In this document: positions 1 through 7,415 of the stretch, in pieces
Layout: each line of letters starts with the position of its first letter
How positions within the stretch are numbered: position 1 is the stretch's first letter
Source of the DNA: JBPCPM01 sp050999155
GTDB taxonomy: Bacteria; Actinomycetota; Thermoleophilia; Solirubrobacterales; 70-9
NCBI GenBank assembly: GCA_050999155.1
Contig: JBPCPM010000064.1
Location: forward strand, 1-22,762
Direction of reading: 5' to 3'
Length of the DNA: 22,762 nt
Position numbers and translations under genes: made by a program
The notes under the pieces: model-generated
Seen by the model: the letters and a program-made list of their open reading frames with translations, nothing else
The model's database searches: none
What the model was told of the DNA's origin: nothing

Positions 1-1263
1 ACCGGGGCCGCCGCCCAGCCGGCTCCACAGGCGACCGCCTCGGCGGCTGCCTCGGGACGCCGCTGGCTCGAGGGCGCCCAGAACCGCGACGGCGGCTGGG
101 GAAGCTCCCGCGGCGCCAGCTCCAACCCCCTGATGACCGGGTGGGCCATGCTCGGCCTCGCCGCCGCGGGTCGCAACCCCCAGGACGTCCGCAAGGGCGG
201 CAACTCACCGGTCACCTACCTGCGCCGCAACGCGAAGCGGATCAGGCTCACCGGTGACCTGGAGCGCACCATCCTCGCCCTCCGCGCCGCAGGCGTGAGC
301 CCGCGGAGCTTCGCCGGCCGTGACCTCGTCACCACCCTGCGCAAGCGCCGCAGCGCCAACGGCTCGTGGGAACGCCAGATCGGGCTCACCTCCTTCGGCA
401 TCCTCGCCCTGCGCGCCGCGGGCATCGACAAGGGCGTCCTGCAGAAGTCCGCCTCGTGGCTGCGCCAACAGCAGCGCGACAGCGGCGGCTGGTCCAGCGC
501 CCCCGGCCTGCCGGCCGAGATCGACGTCACCGGCGCCGCCCTGCAGGCCCTCGCCTCGGCCGGAGGGTCGGGCACGGCGATCGACCGTGGCGTCGCGTTC
601 CTGCGCCGCCACCAGAAGCGCTCCGGGGGATGGGGGCTGCGCCCCGACGGCTCGGCCAACTCCCAGTCCACCGCCTGGGCCGCCCAGGGCCTGATCGCCG
701 CGGGGCTCTCGCCGTCGTCGGTGCGCCGGGCCGGCGGCAGCTCGGCGATGGGCTACCTGGCCGGACGTCAGGCCTCCGACGGGCACTACAAGTTCTCCTC
801 GGCCGACCGCACGCCGGTCTGGGTCACCGGGCAGGTGCTGCCCGCTGTCACCGGGCGCAAGTACCCGATCGCGCCGCCACGGCGCCGCGCCAACGGCGGA
901 TCGTCCTCGTCGTCGGGGGGCTCGAGTTCGGGGGGAGGTTCGGCGGCCGGCGGCGGGACCGCGTCTGCCGAGACGGGAACCCTGGCGGGCAAGAAGGGCG
1001 CGGCGTCCGGCGGCTCGTCGAAGGGCGAGAAGGACGCCAAGGAGTCCTCGTCGGCCGAGACCGCCGACCAGCCGCCCGCGCCCAAGGACCGCTCGAAACT
1101 GTCTGACCGGCTGGGCGGGGGAGCGGCCAACAACCCGACTGCGGCGGGTCGCACCGCGGCCTCCTCGGGCGTCGGCACGTGGCTGTTGGTCCTGGGTGGA
1201 CTCGCCGTCGTCGGGTTCCTCGGCGGCTGGGAGTTGCGGCGCCGCCGTCGGCGCGCCGCCTGA
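1..1263 (+). CDS. Prenyltransferase/squalene-oxidase repeat surface protein (5' truncated)
   Basis: The reading frame is open from the first base, so the ATG at 133 is internal and the true start lies left of the window. Repeats of the alpha/alpha-barrel prenyltransferase/squalene-oxidase type are visible: QNRDGGWG near the left edge, then ANGSWERQ, QQRDSGGWSS and QKRSGGWG, each with a following 'GLxAAG' helix. A long Ser/Gly/Ala/Lys-rich linker (about 890-1110) leads to one hydrophobic segment (WLLVLGGLAVVGFLGGW) and a tail of six arginines. The protein is therefore probably secreted and held at the cell envelope by its C-terminus. The repeats can bind isoprenoids or cobalamin-like ligands in other proteins; no active-site motif of a cyclase is visible, so no reaction is assigned. 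The next gene starts 2 bp after the stop, suggesting co-transcription. Confidence 0.8.
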   Translation, partial: TGAAAQPAPQATASAAASGRRWLEGAQNRDGGWGSSRGASSNPLMTGWAMLGLAAAGRNPQDVRKGGNSPVTYLRRNAKRIRLTGDLERTILALRAAGVSPRSFAGRDLVTTLRKRRSANGSWERQIGLTSFGILALRAAGIDKGVLQKSASWLRQQQRDSGGWSSAPGLPAEIDVTGAALQALASAGGSGTAIDRGVAFLRRHQKRSGGWGLRPDGSANSQSTAWAAQGLIAAGLSPSSVRRAGGSSAMGYLAGRQASDGHYKFSSADRTPVWVTGQVLPAVTGRKYPIAPPRRRANGGSSSSSGGSSSGGGSAAGGGTASAETGTLAGKKGAASGGSSKGEKDAKESSSAETADQPPAPKDRSKLSDRLGGGAANNPTAAGRTAASSGVGTWLLVLGGLAVVGFLGGWELRRRRRRAA

Positions 1264-1265
1264 TC

Positions 1266-1808
1266 GTGGCCGAGCACCGTCATGTCGCGTTCCTGCGGGC
1301 GATCAACGTCGGCAACAGGCGCGTCACCAACGACGAGCTCGCCGCGGCGTTCACGCAATCCGGCATGGCCGACGTCGAGACCTACCAGGCCGCCGGCAAC
1401 GTGATCTTTACCACCGAGGACACCGAGCCGCCGCGAGCCCAGATCGAGGAAGGACTCGAGAAAGTGCTCGGCTACGAGGTCCCGATATTCGCGCGGACGG
1501 CCGCCGAGGCGACCGCAATCGCCGCGCGTGAGCTGTTCACAGTCGAGCAGCTCGACGCCTCGACCGGCAAGGAGCAGGTCGCCTTCTTCGAACAGCCGCC
1601 GGACAACGACCGCCGCGAAAAGACGCTGGAGCTGGCCACCGACACCGATCTCCTGGCCTTCGGCGAGCGCGAGCTGCACTGGCTCCCCGCAGGCGGCTTC
1701 CGGGACTCCCAGCTCGACCTCGACGCCGTCGAGGAGCTGTGCGGTCTTCACACGGTCCGCACCAAGGGCACCGTCGAGCGGATCGCCCGCAAGTACTTCG
1801 GCGCCTAA
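1266..1808 (+). CDS. DUF1697 family protein
   Basis: A 180-residue protein, the usual size for DUF1697. The N-terminus VAEHRHVAFLRAINVGNRRV matches the family's opening 'AFLRGINVGG' motif, followed by 'AxxxxGxxxVxTYxxSGNVxF' (here MADVETYQAAGNVIFTT). The function of the family is unknown. I choose the GTG at 1266 because it gives the family length and sits 2 bp after the preceding stop; the frame stays open upstream to 1179 only as overlap with the previous gene. The stop overlaps by 3 bases that of the convergent acyltransferase gene, so no intergenic terminator is possible here. Confidence 0.85.
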   Translation: MAEHRHVAFLRAINVGNRRVTNDELAAAFTQSGMADVETYQAAGNVIFTTEDTEPPRAQIEEGLEKVLGYEVPIFARTAAEATAIAARELFTVEQLDASTGKEQVAFFEQPPDNDRREKTLELATDTDLLAFGERELHWLPAGGFRDSQLDLDAVEELCGLHTVRTKGTVERIARKYFGA

Positions 1809-3343
1809 TACACCTGGTATTCGCGCAGGGCCATGATCAGCTCGGCCTTGGCCATGTTCGAGCGGCCGGGGACATCACGTTCCTGGGCGAGCTCGTAGAG
1901 CTCCTCGCGGGTCCATTCCTCGTAGTCGGGACCCGGCTCGCCGGCGACGTCGTCCGCGGCCGCCAGCAGGTCGCCGAGCGACTGCTCGATGCCCTCGGCC
2001 AGGATCCCGATGTCAGCAACGTTGTCGTAGTCGGCGAGCAGGCCGAAGCTGACGCCGCCGTTGTAGCTCATGATCGCGATCGCCAGGTTGTGGTAATCGG
2101 GCAGGAACGCGACCGGGATCAGCTCCTGCAGCTCCCGGCCCACGAGGTACAGCGGGATCTGCGGCCCCGGCACGTTGGTCACGATCAGGTTGAACAGCCG
2201 GGTCGAGAAGTTCAGGCGCGAGGCCTGGGCGAGGATCGTCGGCGGCGCGAAGTTGTTGAACGACGCGATCACCTCGGCGCCCAGCGCCTGCTTGGAAGCC
2301 TTGAGGTCTTCCATCTCGCGTGACACGGCCTCCAGGCGCTTGACCGGGTTCTCGATGTAGACGGGAAGTGGGCCGCGCATCGCCGCGATCTGGTTGCCCA
2401 GCTGGTTGGCCTGGGAGTCGGTGCGGATGCTCACCGGCACCAGGGCCCGGAGCTCCAGGCCGGCGGTCCGCACGCCGCGGCTCTTGAGCCAGCGGCGCAG
2501 TGCCCCGGACACGACGCTGAGCACGGCGTCGTTGACCGTCCCGCCGAGGGCGTCCTTGATGTGCTTGAAGTCGGCCAGCTCGGCCGAGACCCAGGTGAAC
2601 CGCCGGTGCGGACCGCCCGGCTGGTTGAGGGGCACTTCGGGGGCCGGGTTCAGATAGGCCCATGCCACCTCGCCGATCGCCTCGGTCGCCTCGCGGACGT
2701 TCTGGACCGTTCCCTGCGGACTGCGGGCCGCATCGAGGAGCTGGCGGCCCACCCGCAGCGGGGTGCCGGCCGCGTCGCGCACCCCCTTGACCACGAGCTG
2801 CGGGGTCGAGGGTTCGGGGCTCGGAACCCAGTCATGCTCGGGGGGCTCGGGGTCCTGGGGGACCGGCTCGACGTCGAACAGCACGGCGGTGATGTCCCCG
2901 CCGGAAACCCTGTCGATCATCGCGTGGTGGGTCTTGGAGATCACGCCGAAGCGGTTGTCCTCCAGACCCTGGACGAGGTACAGCTCCCACAGGGGCTTGG
3001 CCCGGTCGAGCTGCTGGGAGAAGATCCGGGTGGTCAGGCGGCGCAGCTCGGAGATGCCGCCGGGAGACGGCAGCGCCGAGTGGCGCAGGTGGTATTCGAT
3101 GTTGAAGTTCGGGTCGTCCACCCACACCGGCCGCCCCGACTCCAGCGGCGGGAACGCCAGCTTCTGGCGGAACCGGGGGACGAGGTGCAGCCGGGAGGAG
3201 ATGTGCTCGGCCAGCTGCTCGTAGCTCGGTGGCGGCCCCTCGAAGATCAGGGCGGCCCCCACGTGCATGTGGCTGGTCTCCGACTCCGCCGAGAGAAACG
3301 ACGCGTCGATGGCCGACAGCCGGTCGAGATGTTTCTGGCCCAT
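1805..3343 (-). CDS. WS/DGAT-type O-acyltransferase with Rho_N-like C-terminal tail
   Basis: 512 residues from the ATG at 3343. The family (wax ester synthase / acyl-CoA:diacylglycerol acyltransferase) transfers acyl groups from acyl-CoA to alcohols or diacylglycerol for storage lipids. Typical features are the N-terminal LSAIDASFLSAES, PLWELYLV, the active-site region THHAMIDRVSGGD at 138-150, and NDAVLSVVSGALRRWL. The motif is HHxxxDR rather than HHxxxDG: both histidines and the Asp are present but the Gly is Arg. After the acyltransferase ends there is a roughly 40-residue extension (about 473-512), WTREELYELAQERDV followed by GRSNMAKAELIMALREY, which resembles the Rho termination factor N-terminal / SAP-like helix-turn-helix. 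The start is supported by a GATACT box 9 bases upstream. The gene is divergent from the M28 peptidase gene. Confidence 0.88.
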   Translation of the reverse strand: MGQKHLDRLSAIDASFLSAESETSHMHVGAALIFEGPPPSYEQLAEHISSRLHLVPRFRQKLAFPPLESGRPVWVDDPNFNIEYHLRHSALPSPGGISELRRLTTRIFSQQLDRAKPLWELYLVQGLEDNRFGVISKTHHAMIDRVSGGDITAVLFDVEPVPQDPEPPEHDWVPSPEPSTPQLVVKGVRDAAGTPLRVGRQLLDAARSPQGTVQNVREATEAIGEVAWAYLNPAPEVPLNQPGGPHRRFTWVSAELADFKHIKDALGGTVNDAVLSVVSGALRRWLKSRGVRTAGLELRALVPVSIRTDSQANQLGNQIAAMRGPLPVYIENPVKRLEAVSREMEDLKASKQALGAEVIASFNNFAPPTILAQASRLNFSTRLFNLIVTNVPGPQIPLYLVGRELQELIPVAFLPDYHNLAIAIMSYNGGVSFGLLADYDNVADIGILAEGIEQSLGDLLAAADDVAGEPGPDYEEWTREELYELAQERDVPGRSNMAKAELIMALREYQVY

Positions 3344-3352
3344 GGTTCGAAC

Positions 3353-3358
3353 AGTATC
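3353..3358 (-). promoter_or_regulatory. Putative -10 box of the WS/DGAT gene
   Basis: GATACT on the minus strand, 9 bases before the ATG at 3343. At this distance the transcript would begin at or next to the start codon (leaderless). There is no Shine-Dalgarno sequence between. It shares the 79 bp divergent gap with the M28 peptidase promoter. Confidence 0.4.
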
Positions 3359-3405
3359 CGGAAGTCCCGATGCCGCCTCGCATTGCCGGGCGCTCGACCC
3401 GCGCC

Positions 3406-3411
3406 TACCCT
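3406..3411 (+). promoter_or_regulatory. Putative -10 box of the M28 peptidase gene
   Basis: TACCCT (TANNNT pattern), 11 bases before the ATG at 3423, with no convincing Shine-Dalgarno sequence in between. Suggests leaderless or near-leaderless transcription. Confidence 0.35.
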
Positions 3412-3422
3412 GTGCGGCTCGG

Positions 3423-4385
3423 ATGCACACGTCCAGGTACCCACGCCGGGCTCGCGCAGCCTCGCCCCCCGCGCTCGTGGCGGTCCTGGCCCTCGCGGCC
3501 TTGGCCCTGGGCGCGTGCGGGGCCGACGAGCCCGCACAACCGCAGGTCGAGGGGCGCGGATGCGAAGGCCAGGAGCGCAATATCGGAGCCTTCGACGCCG
3601 GCCGGGCGTGCCGGGACGTGCGGCGGATGGTCGCCTTCGGTCCCCGTCCCGCCGGCTCGGCCGCCAACGAGCGCCAGGCGCGCTACCTCGCGGGCCGGCT
3701 CGAGGAGGCCGGCGTACGCGACGTCGGGATCCAGAAGCCGTGGCGCAACGTGGTCGGTCGGATCCCCGGGACCGAAGATGGCGCGATCGTGATTGGCGCC
3801 CACGTCGACACCAAGGACATCGACGGCTTCGTCGGCGCCAACGACGGCGCGTCCGGCGCCGCCGTGGTCCTCGAGCTGGCCCGCTCGGTGCAGGCCCCGT
3901 TCGACGGCCCCGAGCTGCGCTTTGCCCTCTTCGACGCCGAGGAGGCCCGCGGCGATCGCGACTTCGACGACGACGGCCTGCGCGGCAGCCGCCAGTACGT
4001 GGCGCAGGCGGCCGAGGGACGGGGGCAGGGGGGAGACCTCGGCGACGTGCGTGCGATGGTCCTGTTCGACATGGTCGGCGACTGCAGCTTGCAGATCCCG
4101 CGTGAACGTAACTCCGACAGCGAGCTGTACGGCGCGTTCGCGGGGCGACCGTTCGGGGGCGAAACCGGGCCCATCGGCGACGACCACATCCCGTTTCTCG
4201 AACGGGAGATCCCCGCGGTCGACCTGATCGACTTCACCTACGGCTCCGACGATTCGCCGGGCCCGTTCTGGCACACCACGCAGGACACCCTGGACAAGGT
4301 CTGCCGCTCGAGCCTCGATGAGGTGGGCGAGGCGGCGATCCGGGCCTTGCCGCGGCTCGCCGAGGTCGCCGCGCGGCCTCGCTGA
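3423..4385 (+). CDS. Secreted M28-family lipoprotein (peptidase or glutaminyl-cyclase-like)
   Basis: 320 residues. The ATG at 3423 gives a lipoprotein signal: Arg-rich start, hydrophobic stretch, lipobox LGAC with Cys32. The mature protein would be a lipid-anchored zinc hydrolase outside the membrane. Zinc-site residues of M28 are all visible: H127 and D129 (GAHVDT), D141 (GANDGASG), general base and ligand E173-E174 (FDAEEA), D216 (LFDMVGD) and H284 (FWHTTQDT). DDHIPFLEREIPAVDLI at 253-269 and FWHTTQDT resemble animal and bacterial glutaminyl-peptide cyclotransferases, which share the fold. Peptidase and glutaminyl cyclase cannot be separated from sequence alone; the full set of two-zinc ligands favours an aminopeptidase-like enzyme. 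ispH starts 65 bp downstream. Confidence 0.85.
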   Translation: MHTSRYPRRARAASPPALVAVLALAALALGACGADEPAQPQVEGRGCEGQERNIGAFDAGRACRDVRRMVAFGPRPAGSAANERQARYLAGRLEEAGVRDVGIQKPWRNVVGRIPGTEDGAIVIGAHVDTKDIDGFVGANDGASGAAVVLELARSVQAPFDGPELRFALFDAEEARGDRDFDDDGLRGSRQYVAQAAEGRGQGGDLGDVRAMVLFDMVGDCSLQIPRERNSDSELYGAFAGRPFGGETGPIGDDHIPFLEREIPAVDLIDFTYGSDDSPGPFWHTTQDTLDKVCRSSLDEVGEAAIRALPRLAEVAARPR

Positions 4386-4435
4386 CCCCGCGGACGAGGG
4401 CCGCGGCCCGGACCGGGGCCACGGGCGCCAGCAGC

Positions 4436-4441
4436 TAGGCT
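4436..4441 (+). promoter_or_regulatory. Putative -10 box of ispH
   Basis: TAGGCT, 9 bases before the ATG at 4451, in the 65 bp gap after the M28 gene. Spacing fits leaderless transcription. Confidence 0.4.
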
Positions 4442-4450
4442 TGGTGGCCG

Positions 4451-5422
4451 ATGTCGACCCCCAAACGCGTCCTGCTCGCCGCCCCCCGCGGCTACTGCGC
4501 CGGCGTGGACCGGGCCGTCCAGACCGTCGAGCACATGCTCGAGCTGCACGGAGCCCCGATCTACGTCCGCAAGGAGATCGTGCACAACAAGCACGTGGTC
4601 GCCAAGCTGTCCAAGCGCGGGGCGATCTTCGTCGAGCAGGAAACCGAGGTGCCCGAGGGCGAGCGGGTGGTCTTCTCCGCCCACGGCGTCGCCCCGTCGG
4701 TGCACGCGAACGCCGCCGAGCGCAACCTCACCACCATCGACGCGACCTGTCCGCTCGTGACCAAGGTCCATGTCGAGGCCAAGAGGTTCGCGGCCGACGG
4801 CTACACGATCATCCTCATCGGCCACGATGGCCACGAGGAGGTCGAGGGCACCATGGGCGAGGCCCCCGACGCGATCGTTCTCGTCGAGAACGTCGAGGAG
4901 GTCGAGGCGCTGGAGGTTGACGATCCCGAGCGCCTGGCCTTCATCACCCAGACCACCCTGTCCGTGGACGAGACGGCCGAGATCATCGCCGCGCTCAAGC
5001 AGCGGTTCCCCGGGATTCGCAGCTCCCGCACCGACGACATCTGTTACGCCACGACCAACCGGCAGGCGGCGGTCAAGCCGCTGGCCGACCAGTGCGACCT
5101 GGTGCTCGTCATCGGATCCACGAACTCGTCGAACTCCAACCGCCTGGTCGAGGTGGCCCGCGAGTTCGGCGCGGCGAGCTACCTCATCGACAACGAGACC
5201 GAGGTCGATGACGCCTGGTTGGAGGGGGTGGAGACCGTGGGCATCACCTCCGGGGCGAGCGCCCCCGAGGAGCTCGTCCAGCGGCTTGTCGCGTTCTTCC
5301 GCGACCGGGGCGTCACCGACATCGCCGAGCTCAACGTGATCGACGAAACCGTCCGCTTCATGCTGCCCAAGGCCGTGCGGACACAGCTCGACAACCGCAA
5401 CGTCGCCCCCGCGGGCGCCTAG
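4451..5422 (+). CDS. ispH: 4-hydroxy-3-methylbut-2-enyl diphosphate reductase
   Basis: IspH (LytB) catalyses the last step of the MEP isoprenoid pathway, reducing HMBPP to IPP and DMAPP with a [4Fe-4S] cluster. The 323-residue protein is full length. The three cluster cysteines are C16 (GYCAGVDRAV), C100 (DATCPLV) and C198 (DDICYATTNRQ). Substrate-binding H45 (EIVHN), H78 (SAHGV), H128 and the proton-relay glutamate E130 (HEEVEGT), and STNSSNSNRL are all present. It is cytosolic and depends on Fe-S assembly, for which the SUF operon lies 4 kb away. Upstream is the M28 gene on the same strand; downstream is a convergent gene. Confidence 0.97.
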   Translation: MSTPKRVLLAAPRGYCAGVDRAVQTVEHMLELHGAPIYVRKEIVHNKHVVAKLSKRGAIFVEQETEVPEGERVVFSAHGVAPSVHANAAERNLTTIDATCPLVTKVHVEAKRFAADGYTIILIGHDGHEEVEGTMGEAPDAIVLVENVEEVEALEVDDPERLAFITQTTLSVDETAEIIAALKQRFPGIRSSRTDDICYATTNRQAAVKPLADQCDLVLVIGSTNSSNSNRLVEVAREFGAASYLIDNETEVDDAWLEGVETVGITSGASAPEELVQRLVAFFRDRGVTDIAELNVIDETVRFMLPKAVRTQLDNRNVAPAGA

Positions 5423-5431
5423 AACGCCCGA

Positions 5432-5445
5432 GCCGCCCCGGCGGC
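5432..5445. terminator. Short GC hairpin between convergent genes
   Basis: GCCGCC-CC-GGCGGC, a perfect 6 bp stem with a 2-base loop, in the 38 bp between the ispH stop and the stop of the minus-strand gene. Its position suits a bidirectional terminator, but the stem is short and no T tract follows. Confidence 0.3.
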
Positions 5446-5460
5446 GCACGTGCCTCGCCC

Positions 5461-6276
5461 TCAGGCGAGTCCCGGCGCGAAATCCACGGACCACAGCCGC
5501 TGCCCTGGCTCGAGGACCAGCCGCAGCCGATGGCGTTCGCTGCGCGGGTGCGCACTCAGCCGGTATAGGCCCGGCGCGGCGATCTCCAGGTCCTGCTCGA
5601 CGCCCTCGTCGATCGCGACGGTGGCGATGCCCTCGCCCTCGATCGTCGCCCATACCTCGCCCGCCTCGTAGCTCATGGTCAGCGTGTCGCCGTCGGGATC
5701 GGCCGTCCAAGGCTGCTCGATCGACCCGCCGGCCAGGAACTCCTCGGTCGGGCGCACGATCCGCGCCTCGGCGTGTTCGAACTGGCGAAACACCTGCAGC
5801 GGTTCGGGCATCTCGCGGCTCTCGTCGCCGGCCCGCAGCTCGTGCTGGATCGCCTGCTCGGTCTCGGTGTAGGCGCCCTCGCCGAAGTGAAACCAGCTCA
5901 GCACGCCGCCACGGCGCCACAGGAACATCGACGGCCAGCCCTTGCAGCCGTAGTCGTCCCACGCGTCGCGGTCGGCATCGAAGGCGACCGGAATCGCCAT
6001 CTCGGCTGCCGCCTCGGCGACCCACGCCGGGTCGGCGGTGAAGGCAAACCGCGAGGTCTGCACTGCCACCGCGGCGAACCCGCGCTCGGCGTAGCGCTCG
6101 CGCCAGGCGCTGACGTACTCCAGCGCCCGCACGCTGCTCAGGTGGGCGAGCTCGACAAAACACACGAGTACCGGCCCCTTGGCGTTCAGACGCTCCATGA
6201 CCAGTTCCTTGGAGGCGGGCCACCGGACCGACGGGGGAAACGGCGGAGCGGGGATGTCGAGGCGCGGGGGGCGCAC
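5461..6276 (-). CDS. Thioredoxin-fold protein like the DipZ C-terminus, without CxxC
   Basis: 271 residues from a GTG start. The protein follows the C-terminal extracytoplasmic part of DipZ-type proteins: a thioredoxin-like core (ALEYVSAWRERYAERGF, AVQTSRF), PVAFDADRDAWDDYG, GWPSMFL with the cis-Pro at 115, HFGEGAYTETEQAIQ, and a C-terminal beta-rich module that in DipZ starts 'GPxA..'. Where DipZ has the redox motif CINC, this protein has H45-L-S-S48, so thiol-disulfide chemistry of the normal kind is not possible. The remaining cysteines are C39 and C111, the latter just before the cis-Pro loop. No signal peptide or membrane segment is visible, unlike DipZ. Possible roles are a chaperone or binding protein; this is inference. 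No start other than GTG 6276 fits, and I see no good ribosome site. Confidence 0.7.
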   Translation of the reverse strand: MRPPRLDIPAPPFPPSVRWPASKELVMERLNAKGPVLVCFVELAHLSSVRALEYVSAWRERYAERGFAAVAVQTSRFAFTADPAWVAEAAAEMAIPVAFDADRDAWDDYGCKGWPSMFLWRRGGVLSWFHFGEGAYTETEQAIQHELRAGDESREMPEPLQVFRQFEHAEARIVRPTEEFLAGGSIEQPWTADPDGDTLTMSYEAGEVWATIEGEGIATVAIDEGVEQDLEIAAPGLYRLSAHPRSERHRLRLVLEPGQRLWSVDFAPGLA

Positions 6277-6307
6277 GGCGCGCAGGATGTCAGGGTGGGC
6301 GCCGTAC

Positions 6308-6313
6308 TACACT
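6308..6313 (+). promoter_or_regulatory. Putative -10 box of the haem-oxygenase-fold gene
   Basis: TACACT lies 11 bases before an in-frame GTG at 6325 and 32 bases before the GTG at 6346. It would serve either a leaderless start at 6325 or a leader of about 25 bases carrying the GAGGAG ribosome site for 6346. Confidence 0.4.
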
Positions 6314-6345
6314 CCCGCTGCCCTGTGAACGAGCCGAGGAGAGTC

Positions 6346-6975
6346 GTGGCCGCGAAGCTTTGGGACCAGATCGAGGAGCGCCGTTGCACTTGGAACGTGC
6401 TCGAGCATCCGTTCTACCAACGCTGGTCGGCCGGGGAGCTGACCCGGGAAGAGCTCAGCGACTACGCCGGTCAGTACCGCCACGCCGTCACCGCCCTCGC
6501 CGACATGACCGCCGCTGCGGCCGCCAAGAGCGACGGCGCCGCCAACGGCCTCGACGCCCACGCCGCCGAGGAGCGCGCCCACATCCGCCTGTGGGACTTC
6601 TTCGTCGCCGAGTTCGACGGTGACGTCGACGCCGCGCCGAACCCCGAGACCGCCGAGTGCGTCGCCGACTGGACGGCCCCGGCCGACCTCGCGACCCTGC
6701 TCGCGCGGATGTACGCGGTCGAGAGCGGCCAGCCCGAGATCGCCCGCGTCAAGCGCGAGGGCCTCGCCGAGTTCTACGGCATGGACGATCGCTCCCAGGC
6801 CGAGTACTTCGTGGTCCACGAGCACCTCGACGTCGAGCACGCCGCCCACGCTCGCGACCTCATCGACCGCACGGCGTCGCCCGAGCAGGCCGACGAGCTG
6901 GTCGACGCGGCCGAGGCCGTGTTCCGGGCCAACTGGACGCTGCTCGACGGGGTGGGCACGACGAAGGCCGCTTGA
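6346..6975 (+). CDS. Haem-oxygenase-fold putative diiron oxidase (TenA/CADD/PqqC-like)
   Basis: 209 residues from the GTG at 6346, chosen because GAGCCGAGGAGAG just upstream is a good ribosome site; GTG 6325 is an alternative adding 7 residues. The all-helical protein opens with LEHPFYQRWSAGELTREEL and YAGQYRHAVTALADM, as in TenA, PqqC and the chlamydial CADD family. Candidate metal ligands are E75/E76 and H79 (EERAH), E126 (YAVESGQPEIA), and H158, D162, H165 (VVHEHLDVEH). From memory of CADD (E81, H88, E142, H174, D178, H181), the last four match in spacing exactly, while the first helix differs. A diiron oxygenase acting on a small molecule or amino acid is likely; the substrate is unknown. 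The stop overlaps the next gene's TTG (TTGA), so the two are translationally coupled. Confidence 0.75.
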   Translation: MAAKLWDQIEERRCTWNVLEHPFYQRWSAGELTREELSDYAGQYRHAVTALADMTAAAAAKSDGAANGLDAHAAEERAHIRLWDFFVAEFDGDVDAAPNPETAECVADWTAPADLATLLARMYAVESGQPEIARVKREGLAEFYGMDDRSQAEYFVVHEHLDVEHAAHARDLIDRTASPEQADELVDAAEAVFRANWTLLDGVGTTKAA

Positions 6976-7373
6976 AGCTCGACCGCATCCTGGGGGTCCT
7001 GGTGGGCCTCGGGCTGGGGCTGGGGATCATCCTCGTCTTCCAGGCGGTCGGCGGCACCCAGCAGATAGACGCGCCCCGCCTCGACACCGAGACCAACGGT
7101 GCCGAGGCGGACGTGCGGACGATCATCGTGCGGGGCGGCAAGCCCGATGGCGGGGTGCCGACGATCTCGGCCCGCCGTGGCGAGGAGCTGAAGGTCCGCG
7201 TCGAATCCGACGAGGCGGGCGAGCTGCGCCTCGAGCGCACCGACCTGCGCCAGAAGGTCCGGGCGGCGACCCCGGTCGAGGTGACCTTTACGCCCAAGGA
7301 GACGGGCTCGTTCGACCTGCGGCTGGCCAAGGGCGAGACCCTGGCAACCATCCGGGTGCGCGGCTCGGGCTGA
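6972..7373 (+). CDS. Membrane-anchored cupredoxin-like protein lacking copper ligands
   Basis: 133 residues from a TTG that overlaps the preceding stop as TTGA. One N-terminal hydrophobic segment (about 6-25, ILGVLVGLGLGLGIILVFQ) is an anchor or uncleaved signal. The rest is beta-rich and follows the EfeO-type cupredoxin pattern: IIVRGGKPDGGVPTISARRG, ELKVRVESDEAGELRLERTD, VEVTFTPKETGSFDLRLAKG, LATIRV. The position that holds the copper histidine in this pattern (VHLHGYD) reads LRLERTD here, and the whole protein has no His and no Cys, so it cannot bind type 1 copper. It sits 42 bp before the membrane protein gene, a likely partner. Confidence 0.65.
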   Translation: MKLDRILGVLVGLGLGLGIILVFQAVGGTQQIDAPRLDTETNGAEADVRTIIVRGGKPDGGVPTISARRGEELKVRVESDEAGELRLERTDLRQKVRAATPVEVTFTPKETGSFDLRLAKGETLATIRVRGSG

Positions 7374-7399
7374 TCGTCCAGCCGGACCGGCCCGCTCGC

Positions 7400-7405
7400 T
7401 AGCCT
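7400..7405 (+). promoter_or_regulatory. Putative -10 box of the 11-TM membrane protein gene
   Basis: TAGCCT, 10 bases before the ATG at 7416, in the 42 bp gap after the cupredoxin-like gene. Could give an extra leaderless transcript within the operon. Confidence 0.35.
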
Positions 7406-7415
7406 GCGGACCCTC

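Noticed and set aside
133..1263. ATG at 133 as the start of the first gene
   Set aside because: A prenyltransferase-type repeat (QNRDGGWG) is encoded in frame upstream of it, so the gene begins outside the window.
2561..4105. 514-residue plus-strand frame across WS/DGAT and M28 genes
   Set aside because: Crosses two well-recognised genes in other frames and is rich in Arg/Gly/Pro without motifs.
4238..6223. 661-residue minus-strand frame opposite ispH
   Set aside because: Arg/Gly-rich shadow running through ispH and the DipZ-like gene; no recognisable protein.
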